This document shows, one piece after another, positions 19,810 through 32,441 of a stretch of DNA of 64,000 nt. The DNA is from Ilyonectria destructans (lineage: Eukaryota > Ascomycota > Sordariomycetes > Hypocreales > Nectriaceae). The stretch lies in NCBI GenBank assembly GCA_020740775.1, contig JAHEWK010000006.1:2418001-2482000 (forward strand), written 5' to 3'. The translations under genes were made by a program, and so were the position numbers. A model generated the notes under the pieces. It had not been told where the DNA came from. It was given only the letters and a program-made list of their open reading frames with translations, and ran no database searches. Positions within the stretch are counted from its first letter, which is position 1. The number at the start of each line of letters is the position of its first letter.

Positions 19810-22372
19810 AAAGTACCACCGAAGTACCCCTATACTTACCTGCACGCGCTGGTGACTATCGATGCGAGAGACGAACTAGCATAAAACATGTCGATAGGAT
19901 GCAGGGTCCCAAGGCAATATGACGACAGGTTCCCGGCGTCGGTAGTTGTCGGGTGCTATCTATAGCACATACGAACCCCAGCATGAACAGGCAGCATGAA
20001 CAGGGTCTTGTCGAGGTGGAGATGATGACGATGGATATGAATCGCCAACACGGCGAATCTGCAACTGAAGCACACCGTCAACTTAAGGAAGCGCCGGCGG
20101 CGGAGCAGTACCCGGTAACTGTTGAAACAACGTTTGCAGCACCGGCGCTCCAGACGTGCATTTGTTTGGCGGCGAACCCCCCCAACTCGAGATGGATGGG
20201 TGGGATGGATGATCCCGAAACATGGGCGCTTGGGGATGCCTCCGGGGAAAGTGGGTGGCATGAAACGCCTGCGTTGGTGACAAGGGAAATATCGAAGGCG
20301 CTTCAAGAGACTTAAAGGAGGTCCGTTTCGAGGACAGGGATGTCTAATGAAGGGCGGTGGACAGTATATGATGGCAGAGGAAGAACAGACGCTGGGAACG
20401 CTTGTGGTCGGGCAAGACCTGTAGTCCCATTAAAGAACCTGCAGCTCATCGGCGGCTGCAGTGAGGCTATGGCTTAATATAGCAACCAGTTCCTAAAAAT
20501 ACCAACCGCATGCGCGCGTGGAAACCAACTCCCAGATGCCCAGATCGGGACCCAACACCCGGTCTGCACTCCTGTAGGCCTCAAGTACCGTGCTTCCCCG
20601 TCCACGGAGTTGGGCCCGGACGTGTGGGAGGCACGGTGCCGTGGGGTGGGAGGGAGGCCATACCGGCGTCTCGGGAACGCTCGTGGTCGACGCCAATCGG
20701 CTCGACGAGGCCATCTCCAGATATCGCCAGACCCCCTCCCCCCTGAGAACCCGCGCCGTTGTTGGTTCTCTTGGCGCCCCGATGCCTGGGAGCTCCGAGG
20801 GAGGGGGCGTGTGTGGGGGACCTTGCAGGAGGGCGAGGTCACTGGGCGTCAAGACGACGACGAAGATTCGACGAGAGGCGGGTTTGGCTCGTGGTGATGG
20901 ATTTCTGTCCTGTGCAGACGGCGGCAAGATGCCTGGTGTCGTTTGCATGACGGATTGAAGACCTGGACGAAGAGGGAGGGCGTGCGCGTTAAGTTGCATA
21001 TCCAGCCGCCGAGGCCCATCGTTGAAGCCATCTCAACGGCGTAGTTCGTTGGTGCCTTGCATGACGGCGAAGCCATGACGTCTGGACGCCCACCCCCCCT
21101 CTCTCGGGGAGCCGCCATCACTTGCATGGAGGCGACGCCAAAAGACAGGATAAAAATAGTATCTCTATGCGCTGCGCCTGCGGTATGTAGATGGGGGGCG
21201 TTCTAGAAACTGGGGATGGAAGCGGGATTGTAGGGGTGCGAGACGGTGTAAGGCAGGGCGCTTAACCGGCGGCTACAGGAGAAGCAGGTGTGCCATTGGG
21301 CGGTTAGCTGTGACGGGACTTGCGTCGCATGGGTAATTGGGGTTATTTTTAGGCATGCATACGGAATAAAGGACACGGCGATAGATTCGGGGCAAGCACG
21401 GGGGTGGAGAGGCGTGAGATTGGAATGCATCTTGGGACGATATCCCGTAGACAATGGCTTCGTTGGGTTGGTGTTGAGGCTCTGAGATGTGACGTCCAGG
21501 GGTGCGTGTCAGGGCGGCCGTGTGATTGGCCGGCTCTGCGGAGTGGTTTGGTTTCATGGTTTCTCATCGAGGCAGACCAGTGGCCGAGACGAGTGAAACG
21601 CAGATCTAGGCACTTTTGGGGCTCCGGGAAGGAATTGCTTTTATTTTTATTTTTATTACTACGCATGTGTAAGCTGCGACCGCATGCGACACTCGCGCTG
21701 ACATCATTTCACTAATCCATTTGACCTTGGGAATCTCTGTCACGCAAACCTCACTCACCTCCCGCTGCGCCGGTGAAAGCGCAAGGATGCGCGCAAAGCT
21801 CCGAGCCCCCATGCGGCTGTCAGAAGGAAAAGAAAAAAAAAACCCCAAAAAAACAGAAAGGCCAGGCATCTAGAAAATCCCAGCCGTCTGTTTGGAACCT
21901 CGGCACGTCCCCAGTCGATGCTGCGACGGGACGGCTCGGGGGGCGAACAGCGGGCCTCCCCTGTCGCGGCCGCGCTTGACGAGAGGGCCCTAATGAGCGC
22001 TCCCGGGGCCCTGGTCTCGTGGTATTTCCCTTTTGCGCCTACTTTGGGCTTTGGACGATTCCTTCGCGTTTCCCTAGCCGGCGACATTTCTCTCGGGTCT
22101 CGGGAGGGGGGGCAGACAGGGTCACAGGGGTTTGCGCGGGGGGGAACGCGGCGCAGAGTGCTTAACCAACCGGCATATCGCCAACAACGCCTGAGGGTTG
22201 AAGGCCACGTGAGGAGCGAGAGAATTAAATCGGAGGGGGCTTAGATGCGGCGGCATGACGAGGAATCAGAGTTGAGGGTTGAGGGCTGACGGTTGAGGTC
22301 GGGAATCTGTTTGGATGGGCGAATTGCGAGTCCAACGACCGGGGATCGCCAACCCTTGGCACCAACAACCAG

Positions 22373-22390
22373 CCAACCAACCAACCAACC
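22373..22390 (+). repeat. CCAA tetranucleotide microsatellite
   Basis: Four to five consecutive CCAA units within a C/A-rich stretch. Simple repeat, no function implied. Confidence 0.7.
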
Positions 22391-24096
22391 CTCCCATCCT
22401 CCATCCATCCGCCCAACATGGTTGTGTCACACAACGCCGCTTCCTTCCAACTTGCGCGCCCTCCGCCTCCTCTCATCTAAGACCCATCCAAGACCCATCC
22501 AGCGCTGTAGTGCGGGTATTCGTATCTGGCCGAACCAGGTTGGACAAACACGTCGACAGTGGCGAGTTGTGGAGGTCCAGCCCTGCACGAATCCTGCTTC
22601 AATCGCAGCATCGGGCGCCAGCAACGCCAGCAACGCCAGAACGCCCGTTTCCGACACGCTGGGCAAGCGACGGACGGCGGCGGCACTCCCGGCTGGCCGC
22701 TGCGTTGGCCGTCCCCCCCCCAGTCGCTTGGCGCTGGGGTTCAAGGGAAGCAAGACGCCACGGCAAAGACCATCCCATGAATACATCGAAGCGCCTTCAG
22801 CGGGTGGAGCGCAGCATGCGGCTGCAGCCAACCGCGTCGCGCCGCCCTCCGCCGTCCTCCCGATGCGCTACCGTTCAATATTCACCTCGCCGCCCGCGGC
22901 ATGGGACGGCGCCGACGGCGAGGAACGCGGAAATAGACCGTGGAGATACGGGGGCATCCAGGTATTGTTCTATTGTTGGGCCGTCGTAAAGCACGGAACG
23001 CCGGCAATCGTCAGGATGACAATCGCTCAGCGCCGCCAGCTGACTGGGACTAGGTCCAGTTGGGCCAGACAGACGTACTGTAGACGCTCTACTAGACGCA
23101 AATGCTGATGCCGTTGGCGTTGGCGGGGATCGAGCTGCGAGTTGACCATCACCCGATGGGGTTATATGCATTGATCCATCCATGAACATACATGATCCTT
23201 CCGGGTTCAGTGCAGCACCACTGTACATGGCCCGTCCTCGTCCTTCGCCTTCATATCTGGCGGACCAGTCATCAACCCAGCCAGTCCTGTGCGCGACGTC
23301 AGGCCTCGTGGAGCAGGGAGTAACGAACAGGGAGCCAGCCAGCCGGCCAAAGCCAAAGCCAACTGCCGCCCGCGAGGCAGTGGGTGGAGTGAAGTAATTG
23401 CAGTTCCTCGACCGAGAAGGATGTCACGCATGAGAGACCGAGACCCTGGTCCCTAGACCCCTCCCGCGAGGCACCGGCGTTAAGCAGGGCTATCGGGCGA
23501 CAATTTCAATGGATCGCTTACTTGTTCCAGCTGGCCTTCTGGACTTGGCGGCGGCTTTCCTTTCTTCTGCGGCGCTTCGAAGGAGCGGGCAATTTCAACG
23601 ACCCCATTCTTGTCAGCACCTATTCCATGAAGAATCCCTTACAATCTGCCAATCTAGAAGGAATCGAAACTCAAATCAAGGCCATCTTGGTCCAAGCTGG
23701 CCCATGCTGATTCATGTTGATCCATGAAGCTTTCTCCCGTGCTCAGCGTGGAAAAGAGCCAACTTCGTCTTGGCTCCCAGCCAGCGTCAGTCCATCATCG
23801 CCTGGGAGTCGGTCCACATCGTCGCAGAATTGGGAGGAGAGCTGGTCCCTGGTCAGACTACCGTAGGCTACCGTATCATCCGTGATTGCGGCTCTACTGC
23901 GTATCTCTCCGTCTCGAAAACTGTCTCATGCCGCCATGTTCACCAAGAAGAGTGTTCGCCCCCCGGCGTCAGCAAGGGATCCTCGCTGACGGGTCTGCTG
24001 GCGAGCAAAAGGCCCCGCGCGGGTTTCTTCCCCGCGCACCGCGTCGGTGCTAAGAAGACCATCCTGATTCAAACATCACTTCTTCGAGCGGGAAGC

Positions 24097-24155
24097 ATCA
24101 GTAGTAGCAGTAGTAGCAGTAGTATCGGTAGTAGCTGCTGCAGTAGCAGCGGTGT
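24097..24155 (+). repeat. AGT/AGC trinucleotide repeat
   Basis: About 20 triplets, mostly AGT or AGC with a few interruptions. In one frame they read as poly-Ser, but I see no gene around them. Confidence 0.7.
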
Positions 24156-27100
24156 GCCGCAAGAGCCATCGCGTGCGTCGGGACAAGCCCTCAAAGGCTT
24201 CCGCGTTGGCTACTGCGATGCCGCTAAACACCTCGTCACGCATATCTTGCGCCTGCTGTCCAGCTGGTTGTGACGGGTTTTACATGACGACTGGGCAGCC
24301 CCCTCTTCAGTGAGCAACCAATCACTGTAGAGAGCCGCCTAGCTCCCATCACAGGTTGACTGGGATGCTACCCCAAGGAGAAAAGGTACGGCGGTAAAAG
24401 TTCCTCCAAGGGGCACTAATAATTTCTGCCGGGTCAGCATCTGGCGACAAGCGCTCCCATCTTCTGGGACGGCACTAGACTGCGTGTACCTGAGCCTTGG
24501 ATGTGACAGGTTGGTACAGGCGCAAATGGATGTGGCGCGCTGCTCAGACAGAACAGGACTCTGCAACGTCCCACACCAATGCCGAAAACGTCAAGCCGCT
24601 GGAGATTTATCGGCTTGATTCGATGTGACTGTGATGTTCTGTGATATCGATGCCTTTGGTAGAAATGGCAGATCAACGTGGGTACCTGTGTTGGAGGGAC
24701 AGGAAAGCCTGTTCTAAATTTGTTAGTGTCGCATTGTCGGTGGAGGTTTGCGTGCCTGGGCGTCTCCGACCGAGCATCACGACGGCAGCCGGTCGCTCCC
24801 TTGTTTCACCCATGTCGGCCTACCTTACGTAGGGGAAATCAGACCGTCATGTTTGATCCACGGTGTCCGGATCGGGACCGTTTGGCCGGGAAGGGTCTTC
24901 GTATCTCGACTCCTGGTCAGTTTAGCAAGGCCATGCATCCGCGCGCAAACACGCTTCGCCTTCGCAGTGGAATCCCTAAACGGTCAGCAGGTAACATGGA
25001 TAAGGTTGGATGGCCGTGGCAAGACGGCGATGGCCTCGATCGCGGGCCCCCTGTCCCCGGCCCCAACTCCCAGCTCCCAGCTCCCAACTTCCAGCTCCAA
25101 GAAGAGCGAAGCGCGAATCAGCCTGGGACGCCGCGCCAGCCCGAGCCACTGGAGACAAACCAGGATGATGGCATGCTAAGTTGGGTGGAGTAACTACGTA
25201 GTACTTCGTACAGCATCTCAGGCAAGTTGCGCGTCACCGCACCCAACCTAACAGGATGGGCGTCGTCTAGTCGGCGGTCAGTCGCGGGCGCACCTGCGCA
25301 CCAGTCTCAAGGGCGGCCTGGGACGCGAGTATGTACCTCGGTCCCCCGGTTCGTGACGGGTCCAGAGACTCCAGCACCTAGCACAGCCGCGGACGGCGGC
25401 CGGCGATACGAGACAACGGTCCTAGCGTGCTAGACGCGGCGTTAATGGGCGTTGACGGTGACCTGTCTCGCCTAAAGCTGTGTTAAGCCCACGCCCCTCC
25501 CCCGTCTGGGATGCGTGATTGGGCGCTGGCACGAGAGGGCGCATTCGACCAACAGCACATCCGCCGGCTTGCCGTGGTCGGTGAAGAGAGGGTCTTTGGT
25601 TGGGCGGATGCGCTGCCGACTGGGCTCTTACTACGCAGCAGGACATGGCTCAGCGAGAAATGCGAGACTTTCCGTCTTTGTCCATGTCCCGTATGCCCTG
25701 GCTGGTGTTGTTCGGAGTTGGCGAAGCCGCGTGCTCAAGCTCGTGAGGTGCTCGAGGCAGTGCTGGGGAAGGGGACGAGGAGAGACAGTGTGGGTGATAC
25801 AGAACAGAGCCATTGGTATTCCGTCGACGGAGAGGACGTACGGCAAGAGATCAGGAGAGGGAGAGAAGAGGAGGGAGGAGAATAGAGCAGAGCAGAGCAA
25901 GAGAGCTGCCAAGCCTTGGATTGCATGGACAGCCCACCCCGTGATCATGCTCTGGTATTCATTAGAGCTGAGCAGGAAGAATGCGGCGCAGTTGCAGCGT
26001 GGTGGCGGTAGGAGCATTAGGCCATCTCCACTAGCAACAAGAATGCAATATAGTAGGTAGGGGCGGACGCAGATGCCATGGAATAAATAAACCATCTTCT
26101 ATTGAGAGCGAATAACAACTTGAGACCATTCGTATCTAAATTTAATTGCTCTACCTGCTGGGTGTCCTATTCAAGGGCTAACCCACCCAGACGTCATGAC
26201 GAAAGTATGAATTGGCCCACTCTCGGCGGTAGGGAAGCGCGGGACGAGTGACGACAGACAGGGAAGGGTATGGTATGGCAGGGATAGACAGAGAACAAAT
26301 GGAAAGGCTCCACGCGAGACGAATCGAGAGTGGCATTCAATACAGACACAGGGCGGTAGTGTAACCTTGGACGAAGAAGCCGGGAGCGTGTGAGTGCGGG
26401 TGCTGTCTTAGACAAGACTCCGCCACTGGCAATCTTGAAATGAGATGCGCTGCCGACTGCCGCTCGACAGTCGAGACATGGGCGCGACTTGACATATCAG
26501 GGCAGGCAGAATGAAATTCATTAACTTCAGACAGACGAGATTGCCCTTACACACAAGAGGTGGAGGCGCGCTAGTTTGAATCTCGGTAATAATAGAGCGG
26601 CAGCCTGGAAGTGACATGACCCTGGTATGATTTACCAACTCGTTGTTGTGGTTCGGTTGGTATGATGCCATGACACGGACACAATGCGGACTCGGGGGCA
26701 GACTCGGAGGCAGATGTAGAAGTTGGAGTCAATTATGCGACTCAGACAGGAGATTGGAAGAGGAGCCTAAGAGGAGCTCTGTTTAAGATGGCTCCTGTGA
26801 GTTATGGTTCCGGTGGCGGCTTGCATGGGTCGCTTGATGTTCCATCACCGATCATCGAGGGCGGGAGTGCGCGGCAATGGGATCTGTTGCCGGGGCGGAG
26901 GGAGTGCAATGCAGAGCTTTTCTCCTATTGGGCACTGCGTTGCCTCCTTCTCCCCTCGTTGTCTTTCCTTCTCCCATGCTATCTTGGGTGTGCGTTCCAC
27001 GTGCATTGTGCTGGATCGAGGTGCATCGGAGGATGATGCCAAGTGCCTGGTTGATACTACTATGCATGTGGCGGCTACCCGTACTCTCGACTGCTAATGG

Positions 27101-27861
27101 AACTCGGGGGGTTGAGAGTGGATTGACGGATGATGTGCATTCTGTCTGGTTCCCGCGCATGAGATAGACGAGGGTGACTCAGACAGAGACTGGAGAGGAG
27201 GCGCACAACCACGGGCCAGACCATACCAGCCCATCCCACGGCGGCCAGATGGCCATTCTGGTACAATACACATGGCAGGGCTGGCATGGCGTGGCGACGG
27301 CAGTCTGATATGTGGACGGTATGGACTAACTTGGGCATTGAAGACGGACTGAGGAGGAGTGTGGTACGCACTCCGTATGTTGGGGACAGACAGGATCGCA
27401 TTTACTCGGGCCACACCACCGCGTCCCCTGCTGCCGGACCCATGTCGCTTGTCGACTCGAGCGGACCAGGGCCCCGTAGTAAGCGGCGGAGGTGGTGCAG
27501 CCAGTCGCGCGTCGTACCAAAAAGCCACCCACTTGGACATCCGCGCCTGAGTGCGAGGGCGGTAGAGCGTACAAGAGGGCGCTGGAGAGCAGATAGACGA
27601 GGGGAGGGACCTGGTCCTCGCGAACCCCGAGGCCTGAGCCATTTGCGCCAGCGACGGTGCCGGCGAACGAGGCCCTGGGGCGTGAAGGTGAAGAAGGGCG
27701 GGAAACCGAGAGGTCGTACGTAGTAAGGTGAAGCAATGGAAACAAGCGACCACCGTGACGGCACCCGACTGGCGGGTCAAGGTCCCGGGTCGTCCTAGGT
27801 ACCTTTCCGCTATAAAGTACCGCGCACCAGTGAAAGTGACCAGTGACAATACTGATCACAG

Positions 27862-27892
27862 ACCGCAAACCGCAAACCGCAGACCGCAAACC
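27862..27892 (+). repeat. Heptanucleotide tandem repeat (ACCGCAA-like)
   Basis: About four units of ACCGCAA/ACCGCAG in a row inside the gene-poor region. Confidence 0.65.
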
Positions 27893-28265
27893 ACACCACA
27901 GACCACCTTGTGCCGAGTCCACAGTCCACGACCAACTGACCGGCCCCAGCCCAGCCCAGGCGCAACTTTAGTCCAAGCCCAAGCCCAACCGCGCCGGGCC
28001 ATGCACGCGAGTGGGCAAGATGGCACGCCCTGTGATGGCCAAAGGGGGCGTTTGCCTGACACTCGTTTTCTTGTTTAATGCTCCGGCATCTGCGTATCTG
28101 GGTTTGTGACAGATCTGGCCAATCCCGCCGAGGGGGTGTGATGGGGTGGGAACGGATGGGATGGAACATTTATTACATGGCAGACTGACTACCAGGCAAT
28201 TGGAAGGAGGCCAACAAGACGCCACCCAGCCGGGGCCGGTCCCCACCGGCGCTGGCACTGCGGAT

Positions 28266-28331
28266 TGGAACCGCAGGCTGGAACCGCAGGCTGGGACTGC
28301 ACAACTGCAGAAACTGGAACTGGAACTGGAA
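28266..28331 (+). repeat. 13-nt (TGGAACCGCAGGC) and 6-nt (TGGAAC) tandem repeats
   Basis: Two exact 13-nt units with a degenerate third, followed by CTGGAA-type hexamers. Low-complexity DNA near the start of the probable leader of the regulator gene at 30381. Confidence 0.6.
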
Positions 28332-30380
28332 GAGGGAGGGAGGGTACGGACTACCAAGGTAGGGGAACGCCGCACCGCCGCTGGGTTCCGCAGACTGATG
28401 AAGACGACACCATGTAGCTCTGATGTACCCCATGTACCCGGGGTACCAACCATACCTCGACAACTGACGCCGTCCGAAGCGCCATGCCGCCCCAATTTGG
28501 GGGGAGGGATAAGGCCGTCCCCGGGCTTAGCGATAGACTCGGTACTGTACAAAGCTCCGCCGGGGCCCTGGTTCTGGCTTCGTTTCCTGGCTGTCGTAGA
28601 GGTAGAGGTATACTACGTACTGTACTGTGTTGTCTCTGTTGCCTCTGTTGCTTCTGTCTTGCCTCTTTCTCCTCCCCTTGTTCCCCCGTGTCGTCGGCCA
28701 TCCGTCCGTCTGCCTCGCGCCGGCTCCCTCGTACCTTAATCCAATCCAATCCAATCTCACCTCCGCCAACTCTTCCCATCTCACCACCTCTCTCTCTCCA
28801 GCCGCGGCCTGGCCGCAACCCACACCCAAAATAAGAGGTCCAAGTCCCACGTTTCCAGGATCTTCCAGGATCCCCCCGGTCCCCCGTGCTCTTTCCTCTC
28901 TCCACGCCTCTCTCCACGCCCCTCCAGCATCTCCCCGTCAGTATCAGGGTCCGCCGAGCCAGCAGCCGTCTGACGCTCTCTCACCCACGGGCTCACGGTT
29001 CACCTCGCGCTCTTGCTCGGGCGTCCTCTCTCTCGCCGCTCCTCTGGCCCTTGCTCCCGCGCTTGCTGGTTACGTGCAGAGCCGAGCACCTCGTGTGTGT
29101 GTAAGAGAAGTGTGGGCGCGCGCGCGTCTGTGTGTGTACGCAGTACATACATACCTACTTCCCTCCATAGTCCGGTACGGTGCGGCGGTTCCTCAGCCTT
29201 GACCAAGTCGCCTAGACCCGGCCATGCCCTCGAGCCCCTTCGTCGCGAGACTCCATTCATTGTCCTTGCCGCCGCCTTCTTTTTTAGCTTGAACCTGGCT
29301 CTCGCTCCTCACCCTCTTCCTCTTCTCACCCTCACCCCCCCCGTCTTCGGCCTCGTCCTCCCTCTGGTCTTCCTGGTCTTCCTGGTCTTCCTTGGCCTGG
29401 TCGTTTTCCATCTTCTTTCCTTTTCTCCTCCACCATCTTTACCTTCCTCTCTCTCGCTCCGCACTTCCTCCGCCCTCGAATCGCCTCTCGCCAGAGCTTC
29501 CAGACCTGATCTGAGCTCTCCCCGCCACCACCCCAGCCCAGCCCTTTTTACCGGCCACAGGCGCATCAGCATAATCGCGCGTCAAACCTACGCTCCAAGC
29601 GCCGCGATACTTACCTCCGTCCTCATCGTCACCACCACAGCGCCCGGATCCATTTTCTGTGCGCACCCGCGCAAAGCTATTAGGACCTCGAGGAGGACCC
29701 TCGGTGACCCGGAACGCCAAGGATCGAGAAGCACGAATTCAAGGAACGGGCGCGAGCGCAGTCTGGTCACTGTCTCGCATTTTGGACGCCAACGTACCCG
29801 CGCGCATTCCTCGCAATTCATCAGCTCAGCTCAGCTCTGCTCTGCTCACCCTCACTTGGCTCTCATACTCGACCCCCACGCCGCTGTCATTCAACTTCCG
29901 GCATTCTGTCTTGTATTCGCTTTTCTGCATTCTCGACTCCGTGGATTTGAACAGAGAAACTTTCTGTAGTGGCGTCAACTCCCAAAAACACCGCTTCCCA
30001 ACGAGCGCCAGCGTGTGTTCACTCTTGCGGCCCGCCCCGCGCAGCGCCTTCCTCAGCCCCACGACAGGTCTTTGGATCGACTTGGTGTCGAGTTTCTGCG
30101 CCGTCCTTCGGGCCAATTCAACTGTTGTCCGGCTCTATTAATTACTGGATTTCGATACACACTATTGGTTTCCTTTGGATTTGCGAGACCCAAAACTCAA
30201 GAGGCCGCCGCCTAAGGAACGGAAGCCCCGGAACGCCTTTAGTGACTTTTCGACAAGGAATCTAGGCCGCCGCTGCGATTCCCCCAACCTTGCTGGGTGT
30301 TGCGTCTGTAACCTCATAGCGTAGCTCGTTCACGAGCCCAACTCGCGCTACCAAAACCACCAATCTCTAGTTGGCCCAAC

Positions 30381-32441
30381 ATGTCAACTTTCACCGCCCT
30401 TAACGGGGGCTCACCCAAAACATCAGATCCGCCCACTCTGAGTGCCGAAAAGAGCACTGCCTCAGACGAACGCGCAAACAGCACGGCCCCAGCTCAGCCT
30501 CAGCCCACCCCAGAACCCTCATCGAACCAGAGGTCAGCCCAAATCAGTGATCGACCAGCATTTCAATCGCCAAATTATCCCGATGTTGATGGCTCTCACA
30601 AGCGCAAACGCTCAGACTCGTTAGAGCTACGGAGGGAACCCCCTGTTCAGGAGCGAACTCCAGAGACGACAGCTCCCACGCAGGTCGATTCCCGTGAGCC
30701 ATATGGAACCCCCCAGCGAGATTACCGGCATTATGGCGACGAGCAGCGGGACAAGGATGGGTGGTACACACGGCGCGATGATCAGAGCTATGACTCTCAA
30801 CAGAACTCAGCTACCACTCCCCATGGTCAGACGGAGGAGCAGATTGGGGATGCGCTGCGACGAGCTGCTGGTCAGATGGATCACGGCGACTACCCCCAAA
30901 CCAGCCCTGAGATGGATGACCGGTCCATCAATGTGTATGGTGGCCAATACACTCCTGAGCATAGGCGAGACGGCGTCATGCAACATGATCCCAAGAAGCG
31001 GAAGCGAAATTTTAGCAACCGCACCAAGACGGGTTGTCTGACGTGCCGCAAGCGAAAGAAGAAGTGTGACGAGCAGAAGCCCGAGTGTAAGTTTCAAAAT
31101 TCGAGTTACGTTTTGGGGGTCATACTGATGTTCTTGCAGGCGGCAACTGTCTCCGTGGTAGTTTTGTGTGTGCTGGATACCCGCCCCAGAGAGGCCCTGG
31201 ATGGCAAAAGCCCGATAACAAGGCCTCCGCAGTTCCTCTCGAGTCCAAGGACCCGAGCTACGTGCCCCCAGGTGCATATGGCATGCCGCAGCAAAATCCA
31301 TATGGGACCCAGCCGGTGAAGCGGGAACCCCTGCCACCCTACCGCGGCCAGGCCTTGAGAATCGACCCGCCACAAGGCCGCCCTTTGGTGACCGACGATG
31401 ACCGGCCAACAGCGTCAACAATCCCGAGCGCGTCCGTTGCTAGCCCCGATAATAAACTCTCTGCCCTGCCCTACACTCCTGCGAACGTCTTTCCTACACC
31501 AGTCAGCGCCAACACTCAACCACCACCATTCGGAGAAAGGATGACCAAAGAATACCAGCGAGTGCCTCCGCTGCACGATCTCACCAGGACGGAACCCGAG
31601 ACTCCTCATCCCGGAAACCAGCTCCCCCAGATCAACATCCTTCACCCGACGAGAACCAACAGCCCCGCGCCTCCCGCGCAGGCTCCGGCGTCCAATGTCC
31701 AGGTTGCAGCGCAGCTGGCGCTTTCCCATTCCCAGTTCCCCCAGAGACGGACCCAGAAGGAAGAGATGTTGTCAGGACGGCATTACTATCCCTTTGACAA
31801 GGAGCTCTGCTTAGAGCGTGAGCGCTGCGCTGCCGCCTGCTGGAGGTTCAACAACTTGACAACACCTCCAACCAACGGTGTCTCTCCCGAAGAGCGCGCC
31901 CGCTTGTTCCTCGAGATATTGCAGCCCCGCGATCCTGTTCGAGTATCGCCCACCGAAGCCTCTCCTGTCACTAACATGGGCCGTGTGGGCAGACATGTCG
32001 CCGTTGAGACACCCTTTACTTGCGACTACGGCTACAACATCACTATTGGTCACCACGTGGTAATTGGTCGCAACTGCACCATCAACGATGTTTGCGAGGT
32101 CAAGATTGGAGATAACTGTGTCATCGGGCCCAACGTCAGCATCTTTACCGCCACGCTGCCCATCGACCCTAAGAAGCGCCAGGGCGGACAAGGTCCTCAG
32201 CTTGGCAAGGCTATTACCATTGAGCAAGACTGTTGGATTGGCGGAGGTGCTATTATTCTCCCCGGACGGACTATTGGCAAGGGAAGCACCGTTGGTGCTG
32301 GGTCAATTGTGACAAAGGTATGTTGACAAGATTCTTGATGCTGTTGAGACGACGGGCATTAACAGGTTCGAATAGGATGTTCCACCTTTTACCATTGTAG
32401 CTGGGAACCCTGCGCGTGTTCTCCGTGGCATCGCGTCTTAA
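30381..32441 (+). CDS. Zn2Cys6 DNA-binding protein fused to a maltose-acetyltransferase-like domain
   Basis: Exons 30381-31086, 31140-32317 and 32376-32441 give 649 residues. Residues 1-210 are disordered. A basic stretch (KKRKRNFSNRTKTG) leads into a complete zinc cluster C219-x2-C222-x6-C229-x6-C236-x2-C239-x6-C246; the first intron splits the codon of C236. A Pro-rich linker follows. From about residue 450 there is a full-length maltose/galactoside O-acetyltransferase-like unit: the MAT start (MLSGRHYYPFDKELCLERERC), FTCDYGYNITIG, hexapeptide-repeat turns and the end WIGGGAIILPGRTIG...VAGNPARVLRGI. In active enzymes this fold has a catalytic His in a T-A-T-H-P motif; here it is T-A-T-L-P (Leu575). 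I infer a transcription factor using the trimeric acetyltransferase fold as a sensor or for oligomerisation. The target is unknown. Confidence 0.9.

Larger units (their letters stand above)
19810..30380. other. 10.5-kb region without a recognisable gene
   Basis: Both strands carry many overlapping open frames of 60-320 codons, but all are Arg/Ser/Pro/His-rich, overlap shadow frames of similar length, and match no family I know. The region is GC-rich and not RIP-like. Short tandem repeats lie at 22373-22390, 24097-24155, 27862-27892 and 28266-28331, and an alternating purine-pyrimidine tract near 29096-29142. From about 28600 the plus strand becomes C/T-rich, as in a long 5' leader for the gene at 30381. 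It probably holds a long regulatory region, non-coding transcripts, or small species-specific genes that I cannot call. Confidence 0.5.

Noticed and set aside
22293..23108. 271-codon plus frame in the gene-poor region
   Set aside because: Ser/Pro/Arg/Thr-rich with simple-repeat content, overlapped by other frames of similar size, no recognisable domain. It may still be worth a transcript check.
27094..27849. 251-codon minus frame
   Set aside because: Arg/Pro/Ser/His-rich composition, competing frames on both strands, no family resemblance.
29013..29969. 318-codon plus frame upstream of the fusion regulator
   Set aside because: Low-complexity translation of a C/T-rich leader-like segment; no conserved motif.
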